A DNA stretch of 64,000 nt from Alkalimonas delamerensis (GTDB lineage Bacteria > Pseudomonadota > Gammaproteobacteria > Enterobacterales > Alteromonadaceae), in contig NZ_JAUZVY010000002.1 in assembly GCF_030717955.1 (NCBI RefSeq), positions 558,001 through 622,000 on the forward strand, given 5' to 3'. The stretch's first letter is position 1. Each line of letters opens with the position of its first letter. The notes under the pieces were generated by a model that was given only the letters and a program-made list of their open reading frames with translations, was not told where the DNA came from and did not search any database. A program made the translations under genes and the position numbers. Shown in pieces: positions 50,635-59,464 of the stretch.

Positions 50635-51331
50635 CAGTGTCTTGCTGCCAGCTGTACCAGCCTCGACTTACCCGATAACTGGCATAACTAAACCACTCGC
50701 CGCTTAATTTGGCAAAGAAGTCATAGTTGCTTAAATTCACCGTCAGCCAGCATTGCCAGCGACAAGGCAATGGGCGATAGCTGCTGGTGCTTGCGGCTGA
50801 AAACTCCGCACTCAGTTGATGCAAAGCAATCAGTCGCTGCACCCGCCAACCGTGATGATCACTGCTAATCAGCAAAAGTGGCTGCTGCTGATGAAAGCGT
50901 GCCGATAGCTGGTAAAACTCCTGATAGGTGTTGGCGCCGCCATCAAAGCAATCCATGGCGCCGGCAAAGCCCTGCTGCTGCAAATAATCAAGGTAAGGAC
51001 CGCAGTGACGGGTAGTGATCACCACTGGCATCGGCTCAGCCGCAGTTAGCTGCAACAGGTGGTCCAAGCGGTTACGGGCGCAAGCCGGAAGCTGTTCAGG
51101 GCTACCGCCACAGCCCAACACCACCAGAGTGCTATCAGGCTTTGGCTGACCATTTTGCAGCAGCTGCAGTTGCCAATCGCGTGCCTGATTGGCGACAAAG
51201 CTGTTGCCAAGCAGATAAAACAACAGCCACAGCAACCAAAGCCCCTTCTTGCGGTAGCAGATGGCCGCCAGCAGCAAGGCATACAAAAACAGATTGTGTG
51301 GGTACAGCAGCAGCTGAATAAAGTCGGTCAT
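50615..51331 (-). CDS. YdcF/ElyC-like (DUF218) membrane protein
   Basis: A 238-residue protein. Two N-terminal transmembrane segments (about 5-25 and 33-50) precede a soluble DUF218 domain that opens with STLVVLGCGG and contains TTRHCGPYLDYLQQQG and LLISSDHHGWRVQRLIAL. ElyC and SanA relatives act on lipid-carrier and envelope polysaccharide metabolism. Being the last gene of the glycan cluster agrees with that. The ATG overlaps the stop of the Wzy-like gene (ATGA); the longer frame from 51559 lies within that gene. Confidence 0.75.
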   Translation of the reverse strand: MTDFIQLLLYPHNLFLYALLLAAICYRKKGLWLLWLLFYLLGNSFVANQARDWQLQLLQNGQPKPDSTLVVLGCGGSPEQLPACARNRLDHLLQLTAAEPMPVVITTRHCGPYLDYLQQQGFAGAMDCFDGGANTYQEFYQLSARFHQQQPLLLISSDHHGWRVQRLIALHQLSAEFSAASTSSYRPLPCRWQCWLTVNLSNYDFFAKLSGEWFSYASYRVSRGWYSWQQDTEKAPEQ

Positions 51332-52638
51332 AAGTCTGTCCTCTGGCCCGTCTTTAGGGTGGCCTGCAAAGACGTATCGAAGCTGTAAGCCGGGTTGGAG
51401 CCAGATGCCTGGGCCAGCAACCAGCCACACCAGGCACCCCAGGGCAACCAGAGTATGCCTGAGGTTAGCACATGGCCGACCAAAACTGCCAGCAGCAGCA
51501 AGAGACCGTTCAGCAACAGTAAAACCCGCCCTGTTGCAAGATGACGTTGATGCCAGCACAGCCGCAGCAACCAGCCAAACCAGCCAACTGCAAATACCAG
51601 CGCCGGCAGGCCAAAGAAAATAGCCAAATCAACCAGGTCGGATTCAACAAAGTACTTCTTTTGGTAGAGCGCAATGCCAGCCTGACCGACACCCAACAGC
51701 CAATGCCAAGGTGCATACTGCTCTGTCAGCAATTGCAGATTCTGCTGCAGATACAGCTCCCGTGACGACAGCAACAAACCGAGCAGCCCCCGCTCCTGCC
51801 ATACCCAGAGTAACTTTTGGTGCAGACCAAGTGCGACCAAGAGCGGCTCCAGCCAGAAGGGACTGCTAAGCAGTAGCACCAGAGCAAACAATACCAGCAC
51901 CAGTGCCGAGCGCCGTCGCATCGATGCCGTCAGATGCAACCAGGGAATAAGCACCGTCAAAAGCACAACCCCCAACAGCGCAGTTTTGGTAAGCAGTTGC
52001 GCCGCACAAAACAAAGCCAGCAGCACCACCAGCAGAAAGCCAAACCGATTGTCAGGCCAGCTCCGGTGCAACAGATAAGCGGTCAAAACCAACAATAAGG
52101 CCGACAACTCATTGGCCGATACAAAAAAACCGCTGCTGCCAAGCGCGGCCAGCTCAATGTCTTCCATCGGACTGTAGGCCGCGTAACCAAAACCGGCAAA
52201 GCCCAGCAGTAAATTTAGCACAAGCACAGTGGCAAACAGCAGCATCAATGCCTGCAGCACCCGTTCAGCCTGCTCTGGCGCACTCTGGCTAAAGCGGTAA
52301 AATGCAAGCAGCGCCACTAAGGGCGCCAGCAACTTGGCTATCAAGCTGACTTCGGCCATCAAAGACAAGCCAGGCTCAAGCATCCAGTGGGTTAGCAAGG
52401 GCCCTGTCATCATACAAAGTGCCAAAGCCAGCAGTACCAGCACCACCTTAAAATCGGTTACGCGTAACAGGGCTAACATGGCCAGCAGCAACGCAGCTTT
52501 TAATGCCTGAGCAACCGGCGGCACGCTCAGCCCTAAGCTTAGAGCGGCACCTTGCAGCATATCCAGCAGCAAGGTGCAGGCAGCCAGCATAAAGAGCCCG
52601 GACCAAAGCCGGGGAGATGCCTGCGGCAATAGCGTCAT
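51328..52638 (-). CDS. Wzy/O-antigen ligase-like polytopic membrane protein
   Basis: A 436-residue protein with about ten to twelve hydrophobic segments and a longer periplasmic loop near 275-330 (ELYLQQNLQLLTEQYAPWHWLLGVGQAGI), the layout of Wzy polymerases and O-antigen ligases. Such proteins share little sequence, so the call rests on topology and context among glycosyltransferases. The start is the ATG at 52638, one base after the GT2 stop; a TTG three codons earlier was not chosen. Confidence 0.7.
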   Translation of the reverse strand: MTLLPQASPRLWSGLFMLAACTLLLDMLQGAALSLGLSVPPVAQALKAALLLAMLALLRVTDFKVVLVLLALALCMMTGPLLTHWMLEPGLSLMAEVSLIAKLLAPLVALLAFYRFSQSAPEQAERVLQALMLLFATVLVLNLLLGFAGFGYAAYSPMEDIELAALGSSGFFVSANELSALLLVLTAYLLHRSWPDNRFGFLLVVLLALFCAAQLLTKTALLGVVLLTVLIPWLHLTASMRRRSALVLVLFALVLLLSSPFWLEPLLVALGLHQKLLWVWQERGLLGLLLSSRELYLQQNLQLLTEQYAPWHWLLGVGQAGIALYQKKYFVESDLVDLAIFFGLPALVFAVGWFGWLLRLCWHQRHLATGRVLLLLNGLLLLLAVLVGHVLTSGILWLPWGAWCGWLLAQASGSNPAYSFDTSLQATLKTGQRTDL

Positions 52639-52639
52639 A

Positions 52640-53530
52640 CTAGTCAAACAACCCTCGCCAGCCTTTTTGCAGCCACTTTAATCGCAAGCGACTAAGCCAG
52701 GCAAATTTCTGCTTCAGATAGTAGCGCAGTTTCAGGCCTTGCAGTCCAAAACGCCAGCTTCGCAGCAACTGCCAGAGTGACATTGGCAATAGCTGCATGC
52801 TGTGACGATAAAACGCCTGATTGTGTAGGTTGCGTGCCGTCATTAAAGCCCGGTGCTTGGCAACAAAATCGTCGTGCGCCTGCAGCCGTTTCGGTGAGCC
52901 ACTGATCCGCCCTGCTTCATGCCCTGCATTGACCTGATAACTGATATGACCAATACGCCTTGCCGGGCCAAAACGCGCCACCAACCGCACCCACATATCG
53001 TAATCCTGGAAGGCGGCCAGCTGGGTATCAAAGCCTCCCAGCGCTCGCATTGAAGCCGTCGGCACCAGCGCCTGATTGGACAAGGTATGCAGGTCCAGCA
53101 GCTGCTCCAGTTCAATGATCGCGTCGCTGGCAAAACAAGCTTTGCTGGCGGTGCCATAATGCCAAAGATAGCCGGAACAGACCATGGCATCACCGGTTTG
53201 ATAAGCCGCCATCAGGCTGGATAAACGATCCGGGTAAAACACGTCGTCATCATCCAGCCCGGTCACAAAGTCCCCATTGGCGGCAGCTATGGCGGTATTG
53301 CGGGCAGCGCAGGCTCCCTGACTTTGGGGATGGCGCAACAAACGCACTTTGGGCTCGGCAGCGTAACGTTGCTGCAAAAATTCCCAGCTGTCATCGGTCG
53401 AGCCATCGTCCACCACGATCAACTCAAAATTCGGGTAATCCTGTGCCAGTACCGAGTCCACCGCAGTTGCCGCCATCTGCTTGCGGTTGTGGGTCGGCAT
53501 ATACACGGTGATCAAGGGGTGCGATGTCAT
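52640..53530 (-). CDS. Family 2 glycosyltransferase
   Basis: A 296-residue GT-A enzyme. TVYMPTHNRKQMAATAVDSVLAQDYPNFELIVVDDGSTDDSWE is the nucleotide-sugar site, TGLDDDDVFYPDRLSSLMAAY holds the DxD motif (about 93-97), and GGFDTQLAAFQDYDMWVRL the acceptor end. It should add a sugar to a lipid-linked glycan on the cytoplasmic side of the membrane. The donor sugar cannot be told. The ATG at 53530 overlaps the preceding stop by 4 nt. Confidence 0.88.
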   Translation of the reverse strand: MTSHPLITVYMPTHNRKQMAATAVDSVLAQDYPNFELIVVDDGSTDDSWEFLQQRYAAEPKVRLLRHPQSQGACAARNTAIAAANGDFVTGLDDDDVFYPDRLSSLMAAYQTGDAMVCSGYLWHYGTASKACFASDAIIELEQLLDLHTLSNQALVPTASMRALGGFDTQLAAFQDYDMWVRLVARFGPARRIGHISYQVNAGHEAGRISGSPKRLQAHDDFVAKHRALMTARNLHNQAFYRHSMQLLPMSLWQLLRSWRFGLQGLKLRYYLKQKFAWLSRLRLKWLQKGWRGLFD

Positions 53531-54252
53531 AGTTTTCCCCTTAGAACCAGCCACAGGTAGTTGAACAGTCGTCCCTGCCGGCCAAGACGACTGGGCTGTT
53601 TGCACAAGCGATAAGCCCACTCCAGGTGCAAGCGACACCACAAGTCAGGCGCGCGCTTGACCTGACCGGTAAAAACATCAAAACTGCCCCCTACCCCCAT
53701 AAAAAAACAACCGGGCAACTCAGGTCGAAGCCGCTCAATCAGCCGCTCCTGCCGGGGCGAACCCATCGCCACCGGAATGACTTTGGCTCCACTTTGCCGG
53801 ATGTCGGCCAATAATTGCTGTTCATCCTCAAAGTAACCATCGGTTGCCCCTACCACCGGCACTTGTTGTTGCTGCAATTTATCGCGTGTTTGTGCCAGCA
53901 CATTCGCCTTTGCTCCAACCAGATAAACCGGCACATCAAAGCGGGCACAACGCAGCATCAGTTGCTGCCATAGCTCACAGCCTGGGATCCGTTGCAGTGG
54001 CTGTTGCAAACGACGGCGCATCAACATCACCACCCCGATGCCATCGGCATAGCGAATGCTGGCGTTGCCCAGCATCCGGGCAACCTCTGGCTCAGCGCGT
54101 GCGGCCATCACCTTTTCGGGGTTGATGGCTATGGCGGAGCCCGCCAGTACCTGGCCTTCGTGATCGATAATGTGTTCCAACAGCTGCTGCTGATGCTGCC
54201 AGGCTCCGACCTCAACCGGGCCGATGCAAACAGAAGCAATGGGTGAGTTCAT
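53527..54252 (-). CDS. WecG/TagA/CpsF-family glycosyltransferase
   Basis: A 241-residue GT26 enzyme. SAIAINPEKVMAARAEPEVARMLGNASIRYADGIGVVMLMRRR has the catalytic Asp and the following stretch of the family; VPVYLVGAKANVL and VIPVAMGSPRQERLIERLRPE and FFMGVGGSFDVFTGQVKRAPD are its other signatures. WecG adds N-acetylmannosaminuronic acid and TagA N-acetylmannosamine to GlcNAc-lipid. The adjacent wecA supplies that acceptor. Spacing to the neighbours is 8 nt upstream and a 4-nt overlap downstream. Confidence 0.9.
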   Translation of the reverse strand: MNSPIASVCIGPVEVGAWQHQQQLLEHIIDHEGQVLAGSAIAINPEKVMAARAEPEVARMLGNASIRYADGIGVVMLMRRRLQQPLQRIPGCELWQQLMLRCARFDVPVYLVGAKANVLAQTRDKLQQQQVPVVGATDGYFEDEQQLLADIRQSGAKVIPVAMGSPRQERLIERLRPELPGCFFMGVGGSFDVFTGQVKRAPDLWCRLHLEWAYRLCKQPSRLGRQGRLFNYLWLVLRGKL

Positions 54253-54260
54253 AGCCTTCC

Positions 54261-55310
54261 TTACTCAGTAGATCGCTGTTGATACAGCTGTTGATAAATT
54301 GCCATCAGTTGACTGACCACAACCGGCAATAGCTGGCTTTGTGCATAGGCTCGGCCGGCTTGTTGCATGCATTGATACTCATCAGCTGGCAACTGCCAGC
54401 AGTGCTCCAGTGCTGCCAGCAGCTCGGATGTCAGTGCATCTTCCGATTGCTGCTGGCTGAGAACCCAGCCAAACTGAGGCTGCAGCTGAGCACGGGCACC
54501 ATCGGTATCGGTCGCGATCACCGGTGTGTAACAAGCAAGCGCCTCCGTCATCACCAGACCAAAGGACTCCTGACGGGACAAGCTCACCAATACTTTGCTT
54601 CGTTGATACCATTGCTGCAGTTGTGCCGGCGTTTGACTGGGCAACCAGCGCAGAGCCGGATACCGTTGCTGCCAGTCGGCAAGCTTGGCCGCTTCCGGCC
54701 CCTGACCAATAATGCAAATGGACTTATCCGCCAACTGAGGCAGCACGCGCTCCAGCCGGTCGAGCCCTTTGTTGTGGTTTAAGGTTCCAACAAAGAGCAA
54801 ATCGATGTCTTTGCCCGCAAGGCTCAGCGGCTGACTGTGTTGGTACTGGCTGGCAATACCGGCCGAGAGTACCGCTGCCTTTTGAGGTTGGCAAAAGAAC
54901 GCCTGCTGCAACGCAGGACTGGTAAAGATCCACTGAGACACCGAGCGTGCGCACCACCGGTAGAGGTGGCCTGCAGGTTGATACTGATAAATATCGCTGC
55001 CATGGCAGGTCACTACAATTCGGACAGAGCGGTGACGCAGCCATTTATACAGCAACGCCAACCAAATGCTTGGGTAATAAAAGTGCACATGAAGAATATC
55101 AAAACGCTGACGGCAAAAAATATAGCGCCAGATAAAATCAAGCGACCACACTGGGTACTTTAACAGCCGGTTTATCCGACTATCGCTGTGCCAACGCATC
55201 CAGTGGTAGGCGGTAGGGATCGGCAAAGCCTGTCGCTGTTGCTCGACAAACTGTCCCTGCACCGGCGCAGATGGCTTCGGCCCCATATTGCTAATCCATA
55301 AGATTTGCAT
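54261..55310 (-). CDS. Family 4 glycosyltransferase
   Basis: A 349-residue GT-B enzyme. The N-terminal half shows ISNMGPKPSAPVQGQFVEQQ and VVTCHGSDIYQ; the C-terminal half has LLFVGTLNHNKGLDRLERVLPQ and the donor-binding SRQESFGLVMTEALACYTPVIATDTDGARAQL (about 240-271, EX7E motif). First gene of the five-gene glycan unit. The ATG at 55310 was preferred to TTG one codon upstream. Confidence 0.9.
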   Translation of the reverse strand: MQILWISNMGPKPSAPVQGQFVEQQRQALPIPTAYHWMRWHSDSRINRLLKYPVWSLDFIWRYIFCRQRFDILHVHFYYPSIWLALLYKWLRHRSVRIVVTCHGSDIYQYQPAGHLYRWCARSVSQWIFTSPALQQAFFCQPQKAAVLSAGIASQYQHSQPLSLAGKDIDLLFVGTLNHNKGLDRLERVLPQLADKSICIIGQGPEAAKLADWQQRYPALRWLPSQTPAQLQQWYQRSKVLVSLSRQESFGLVMTEALACYTPVIATDTDGARAQLQPQFGWVLSQQQSEDALTSELLAALEHCWQLPADEYQCMQQAGRAYAQSQLLPVVVSQLMAIYQQLYQQRSTE

Positions 55311-55455
55311 CAAGCTGATGGTGACTCCAAAAAATAATCAGGTTGTTCAGCGTAGCGCAAGCTCAATGACTGTAAGCTGAATTGGCCTGGTCGCTGATGC
55401 TTTGTCGTCTACCAACTGAAGAGCAGATAGAACCGAGTTAGCTTAACAAAAAAGG

Positions 55456-56514
55456 ATGGGTATGTATTCGCTGTTCTGGCCTTTGATCACCGCTTTTGTC
55501 ATCACAGTCCTCTGTGTGCAGTTGCTGCTGCCACTGGCTCCGCGGCTGGGACTGCTGGATATTCCCAAAGGGCGTAAACAACATCGTGGTCAGGTTCCCT
55601 TGATTGGTGGCTTGTCGGTTTTCAGCGGTGTCAGCATAGGCTTATTGGTAGCCGATCCCAGCTCCACCATGCATTGGGCCTTCATCGGCTGTGCCTTCAT
55701 TATTGTGCTGCTTGGCGCGCTGGATGATGCCTTGGATCTATCCGTTGGCATTCGCTTGCTGGTTCAGACTCTGGTGGCCATCGCCATGATGTGGCTGCTG
55801 GACTTGCACCTGGCCCAATTAGGCAACTTATTTGGGCTGGGAAACATTGAGCTTGGTTGGTTTGGCCCACCGCTGACGGTTCTGGCCGTGATAGCCGCCA
55901 TCAACGCCTTTAATATGACCGATGGCATCGATGGATTGGCCGGCAGCCTGAGTGTGCTCACCATGCTGGCACTTAGCTTCTTTATGTTGATGTGGGGACA
56001 GCCAGATGATGCCTTGTTACCTTTGTTGATGATCGCAGCGCTGCTGCCCTACCTGGCAGCCAATTTACGATGCTTCGGCTTGCCAAAGGTCTTCCTTGGC
56101 GATGCCGGCAGCATGCTGATTGGTCTGATGGTGATTTGGTTATTGCTGCAAGGCAGCCAAAGCGCTGAGAGCAGCTTTCGCCCTGTGACAGCTTTGTGGA
56201 TCATTGCCATCCCATTGCTGGACATGGCGGTGATCATGATCCGCCGCTTACGCAAAGGCCAGTCGCCTTTTAAAGCCGACCGCGAGCATCTGCATCATAT
56301 TTCTCTGCGGCTGGGCCTGGCGCCGCGGCAAGCGCTGCTATTTATTCTGGGTCTGGCAGGGACTGCCGCCAGCCTCGGCGCCCTGGCCGAGTACCTGCTG
56401 CTGCCTGAAAGCCTGATGCTGGTGCTCTTTTTGCTGTTGGCGGCAGCTTACTTTATGGTATTGTCCAATGTTTGGCGCATCCTGTCGGCTGTTCGCAAGC
56501 GCCGATTGGGTTAG
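55456..56514 (+). CDS. wecA: Undecaprenyl-phosphate GlcNAc-1-phosphate transferase WecA
   Basis: A 352-residue multi-span protein (about 11 helices) that starts lipid-linked polysaccharide synthesis. GALDDALDLSVGIRL holds the DDxxD-type motif, NAFNMTDGIDGLAG the catalytic Asp, VFLGDAGSMLIGLM and the DREHLHHISLRLGL cytoplasmic loop the HIHH-like block. It is transcribed divergently from the glycosyltransferases; 140 nt between them hold both promoters. The ATG at 55456 follows AAAAAGG. Confidence 0.92.
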   Translation: MGMYSLFWPLITAFVITVLCVQLLLPLAPRLGLLDIPKGRKQHRGQVPLIGGLSVFSGVSIGLLVADPSSTMHWAFIGCAFIIVLLGALDDALDLSVGIRLLVQTLVAIAMMWLLDLHLAQLGNLFGLGNIELGWFGPPLTVLAVIAAINAFNMTDGIDGLAGSLSVLTMLALSFFMLMWGQPDDALLPLLMIAALLPYLAANLRCFGLPKVFLGDAGSMLIGLMVIWLLLQGSQSAESSFRPVTALWIIAIPLLDMAVIMIRRLRKGQSPFKADREHLHHISLRLGLAPRQALLFILGLAGTAASLGALAEYLLLPESLMLVLFLLLAAAYFMVLSNVWRILSAVRKRRLG

Positions 56515-56535
56515 AGCCTAATGACCAAGCTCTAA
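56511..56535. other. Short inverted repeat over the stops of wecA and the DUF3581-like gene
   Basis: TTAGAGC (56511-56517) pairs with GCTCTAA (56529-56535) and spans both convergent stop codons. Weak as a terminator. Confidence 0.35.
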
Positions 56536-57236
56536 GCAGCAAAAGCATCCTTACGACGGTTGTATTCGGCAATCATTGCTTCCATACTGGGCCCATCGTA
56601 TGGCGATAAATTACTCAGGATCATTCGCTTACGTCCCTGGCCTATGGTTTTCCCCTGACACGCCAGACTAAAGTCCAGCAAGGCACTACCTCGGCGACCG
56701 GCAACCTCAAGACAGGCATCAGCCAGGTCCAGTTGCGGCAAACACTCAGGCAACTCTGTCAATTCCAGCGTCATGCTCTCGTAAATTACCATCGGGCGCT
56801 GCGGGTGAATCATCACCTGCTGAGCCTGCATCAGTGGGTGCAGGATGTGTGGAAAGTTTTTCCCTGAAAATTGCACATAATCGGTGGCGATGGCCTCAAT
56901 CAGTGCCATGTCCTTGCTGACCGCACCTTCTTGCGTTAAAGACAAATACACCTTGCCTTCGCGGTCACAAATCCGGATTTCGTTGTCGTGCTGCTCGAAG
57001 TGCAACCAGACATCGGCCGCTACCATACCTGAAAAGGTACAACAAAGCCGTTCACTGATGCCATACTGGCTGAGTAACCATGAGAACATTAAATCACCAG
57101 GCACGCAAAAGCGCTTGGCATCTTCATCGTGCAATGGATTAAAGTCACCGGCAACTTTCTTGGCAAAGGTGCTGCCCTGGTGGCGACTAAAGCAAAACTC
57201 GCGGTCCTGTTGTTGGATATAAGGTGCTAAAAACAT
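56532..57236 (-). CDS. DUF3581-like protein
   Basis: A 234-residue cytoplasmic protein without signal or membrane segments. FAKKVAGDFNPLHDEDAKRFCVPGDLMFSWLL resembles the hotdog/MaoC-like opening of DUF3581 proteins from Shewanella and Vibrio, and a repeat-like second half (MTLELTELPECLPQLDLADACLEV) follows. The DFNPLHDE segment recalls MaoC-type hydratases (D-x4-H), suggesting an acyl-CoA-related fold, but no activity is known. It is monocistronic, tail to tail with wecA. Confidence 0.65.
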   Translation of the reverse strand: MFLAPYIQQQDREFCFSRHQGSTFAKKVAGDFNPLHDEDAKRFCVPGDLMFSWLLSQYGISERLCCTFSGMVAADVWLHFEQHDNEIRICDREGKVYLSLTQEGAVSKDMALIEAIATDYVQFSGKNFPHILHPLMQAQQVMIHPQRPMVIYESMTLELTELPECLPQLDLADACLEVAGRRGSALLDFSLACQGKTIGQGRKRMILSNLSPYDGPSMEAMIAEYNRRKDAFAA

Positions 57237-57395
57237 GCTGCTTCCGATGATTTACTGCAAAGGGTTCATTTTACCCTAATTTTAGCTGTTGTTGGTCCAG
57301 CCAGTGTTATTTTTTAAGGCTGGCAAGATTTATGCTTTAAGCAATGAAGGGCTCGTGCAGACAGCACTGTGCGGTTGACACAAAGAGAGACAAGC

Positions 57396-57890
57396 ATGAC
57401 GTTGAAAACCAGTCGCCAACACCTGGCGGCCATGAAAAAACTAACGCTGGCAGAGCTTGAAGATAAATTGTTAGAGCATCAACAATTGCTGAATGCGCTA
57501 CTGAAAGAAAGCGGCATTTTATTGCCCGCTTTGCTGCAAGCCGATGCCGGTCAGTCACTAAGTAGCCCAATCTTTACCGAAGCCCTGAAAGCCTATGCCG
57601 AAAAAGAGTATGCCCTGGCAGCAAAAAGTTTTCGGCGTGCTGCCATGCTCGGACATGCCAAAGCGCAATATTATTTGGGGCTGTTATTTGTGAAGGGGCA
57701 AGGCGTGCCAACCTCGTTACGGCATGGCTATTGTTGGTTGCTGTTGGCTGCGAAAGAACGCGAGCCGGCTGCCATGCAGTTACTGAAGTCATTGCAGCAG
57801 AGCATGTCGGCGGATCTGATCAAAAAAGCAACCGAACTGGCGGCCGATCGTTTCGAAGCCATCGAAGACTGGAAACAACAACACCTTTGA
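57396..57890 (+). CDS. Sel1-like repeat protein
   Basis: A 164-residue helical protein. An N-terminal coiled-coil-like part (about 12-45) is followed by Sel1-like repeats (EKEYALAAKSFRRAAMLGHAKAQYYLGLLFVKGQGVP, then HGYCWLLLAAKEREPAAM). Such repeats mediate protein contacts. No partner is evident. The start at 57396 follows AGAGAGACA, nine codons inside the frame. A CCAGCC/GGCTGG hairpin (57297-57323) lies in the leader. Confidence 0.75.
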   Translation: MTLKTSRQHLAAMKKLTLAELEDKLLEHQQLLNALLKESGILLPALLQADAGQSLSSPIFTEALKAYAEKEYALAAKSFRRAAMLGHAKAQYYLGLLFVKGQGVPTSLRHGYCWLLLAAKEREPAAMQLLKSLQQSMSADLIKKATELAADRFEAIEDWKQQHL

Positions 57891-57923
57891 AAAAATGCTT
57901 GATTTATCACCGCAACCCAACTA

Positions 57924-57954
57924 CTGTATATGCATACACTGTATAAAATAACAG
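57924..57954 (+). promoter_or_regulatory. Two abutting LexA boxes upstream of sulA
   Basis: Box 1 is CTGT-ATATGCAT-ACAC (57924-57939), one base from consensus. Box 2 is CTGT-ATAAAATA-ACAG (57939-57954), a perfect CTGT-N8-ACAG. They share one base and end 12 nt before the start codon, over the probable promoter and leader. This predicts tight SOS control. Confidence 0.85.
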
Positions 57955-57966
57955 TTAGGAGCTTGC

Positions 57967-58377
57967 ATGACGACTGCCACACACAACACCACCAGCCTTG
58001 CCACCACCACCCAGGCCGGCCTGCATTATTTTTCGCCTTTGGCAGCCAACGCTCAGCAACATCAACTCAACCGTTTGTTGCAGCAACACCAGACATCCAG
58101 TGGCTGGACTTTGATTCTGGCGCCTGAGACCAGTTCGTTAAAAGCCTTGGCTGAACTGCAGTATCAACAGCAAAGCCGGGTCCTGGTGATCCACCGCAAA
58201 CAAATTCAGGATCTGGCCCAGACGTTAAAAAAAGCCATTCTGGCCGGTACCTGCAGTTGCATTATTAACTTTGCGGAATTAAGGGATTTGCAACAATCGA
58301 CGGAGTTGGCAGAGCTGGCACAGTGCTGTGGCTGTCAGGTATACTGCTTTGCCAATCCGGCCAGTCATTGCCACTAA
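57967..58377 (+). CDS. sulA: SulA-like SOS cell-division inhibitor
   Basis: A 136-residue protein. The central part GWTLILAPETSSLKALAELQ..VLVIHRKQIQDLAQTLKKAILAGTCSCIINF follows SulA of other gammaproteobacteria (a RecA-like fold without its catalytic sites) which caps FtsZ. Similarity is moderate, but the double LexA box 12 nt upstream strongly supports the call. The ATG at 57967 follows AGGAG. The gene is small and isolated, with no lexA beside it. Confidence 0.8.
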   Translation: MTTATHNTTSLATTTQAGLHYFSPLAANAQQHQLNRLLQQHQTSSGWTLILAPETSSLKALAELQYQQQSRVLVIHRKQIQDLAQTLKKAILAGTCSCIINFAELRDLQQSTELAELAQCCGCQVYCFANPASHCH

Positions 58378-58419
58378 AGCGGGCAATTCACTGTCCCTCA
58401 TGAATCCAGGAGCTTTGCA

Positions 58420-58944
58420 ATGCCCGATACCAATGAACTGCTGTGTTATTGTGGCTCCGGCAAGGCTTTTTCTGACTGCTGCCAACCTTTCATCAAAGGC
58501 CAGCAACACCCGAAGAGCTGTGAACAGCTGATGCGTTCGCGCTACAGCGCTTTCTGCTGTGCAGCCCTTGCTTACCTGCAGCAAAGCTGTACCAAGGATC
58601 TCGCCATCGAACAAAGCCCCGAGCATTTGCACAGCTTTGTTTCTCAGGTGCACTTTACCGGTTTATCACTCCTGCCCTTGCCTGAGCCTGTCGTAGACGC
58701 TAGCGAAGCCCCAGAGCAACAACAGGGCTTTGTCTATTTTCAGGTCTGGTATTTACACCAACAGAAACTGCATAGCTTTCGTGAACTGTCTCGCTTTGTC
58801 TGGCAACAAGGCTGGCGCTACGCTGGTGGCGAGGTTGTTGATCTGCCCAGCATCAAACCTGGCCGCAACGATCCCTGCCCGTGCGGCAGCGGTCGCAAAT
58901 TCAAAGCTTGCACAGAGCATTGCCCATCCGGTCAGGCTGCCTGA
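58420..58944 (+). CDS. ychJ: YchJ-family (UPF0225) SEC-C protein
   Basis: A 174-residue protein with zinc-binding SEC-C motifs at both ends: CYCGSGKAFSDCCQPF (about 9-24) and NDPCPCGSGRKFKACTEHC (about 150-168). Between them is an NTF2-like domain (LMRSRYSAFCCAALAYLQQSC; VHFTGLSLLPLPE; FVYFQVWYL). Its cellular role is unknown. ATG at 58420 follows AGGAG. The end overlaps the VC2046-like gene of the opposite strand by 13 nt. Confidence 0.88.
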   Translation: MPDTNELLCYCGSGKAFSDCCQPFIKGQQHPKSCEQLMRSRYSAFCCAALAYLQQSCTKDLAIEQSPEHLHSFVSQVHFTGLSLLPLPEPVVDASEAPEQQQGFVYFQVWYLHQQKLHSFRELSRFVWQQGWRYAGGEVVDLPSIKPGRNDPCPCGSGRKFKACTEHCPSGQAA

Positions 58945-59396
58945 GTCCGAAGCTGTTGCAATACCTCATAGAGCACAGTCGCGTCAGCCTCAACCGGCTC
59001 GCCTGATTGTTGCTGCCAGCGGCGTCTGCTGTGCAAGTCCAGGTTATCGGCAACCCGTGGCGCCAACTTTTTCGCATCATCGCAAAGGACCCATGGTGCT
59101 GGCGCCAGCTGCTGTTGCAAACGGCTCTGCGCCCAGCCACTCTGAAGAGCTTGACCGCACCATGCCAGACATTGCTCATCACCTTCTTGCCACTGATAAG
59201 GTCTGGCAGCTTTTATCCCAAACCGCTGATGCCATGATGGCTGAGGTATTTCAGGTGATGTCACTTCAAGAACAAAAGCGGCCTGCTCTTCGACCGCCTG
59301 AGATAAGAAAGCCCGCCACAGGCGAAAATCTGCCGGTCGCTGCTGTTGCAGCGACTCGTTCATTTTTGAACCTAATTGCCACTCGTGAACTAACAT
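58932..59396 (-). CDS. VC2046/SO_2500-like protein (tentative)
   Basis: A 154-residue soluble protein. The opening LVHEWQLGSKMNESLQQQRPADFRLWRAFLSQAVEEQ and the later QRFGIKAARPYQ resemble the VC2046/SO_2500 family of gammaproteobacteria, whose function is unknown. My memory of that family is not exact, so the name is tentative. The ATG at 59396 follows AGGAA; the frame continues 14 codons upstream. Overlaps ychJ by 13 nt, tail to tail. Confidence 0.55.
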   Translation of the reverse strand: MLVHEWQLGSKMNESLQQQRPADFRLWRAFLSQAVEEQAAFVLEVTSPEIPQPSWHQRFGIKAARPYQWQEGDEQCLAWCGQALQSGWAQSRLQQQLAPAPWVLCDDAKKLAPRVADNLDLHSRRRWQQQSGEPVEADATVLYEVLQQLRTQAA

Positions 59397-59464
59397 CGAG
59401 TTCCTACTATTTTCTGCCTTTGTTTGCTTTATCGGCAAACAGCGGAATTAATGAAGGCTTTGTC

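Noticed and set aside
51332..51559. N-terminal extension of the YdcF-like protein by 76 residues
   Set aside because: It lies in another frame of the Wzy-like gene, and the ATGA overlap at 51328-51331 is a typical coupled start.
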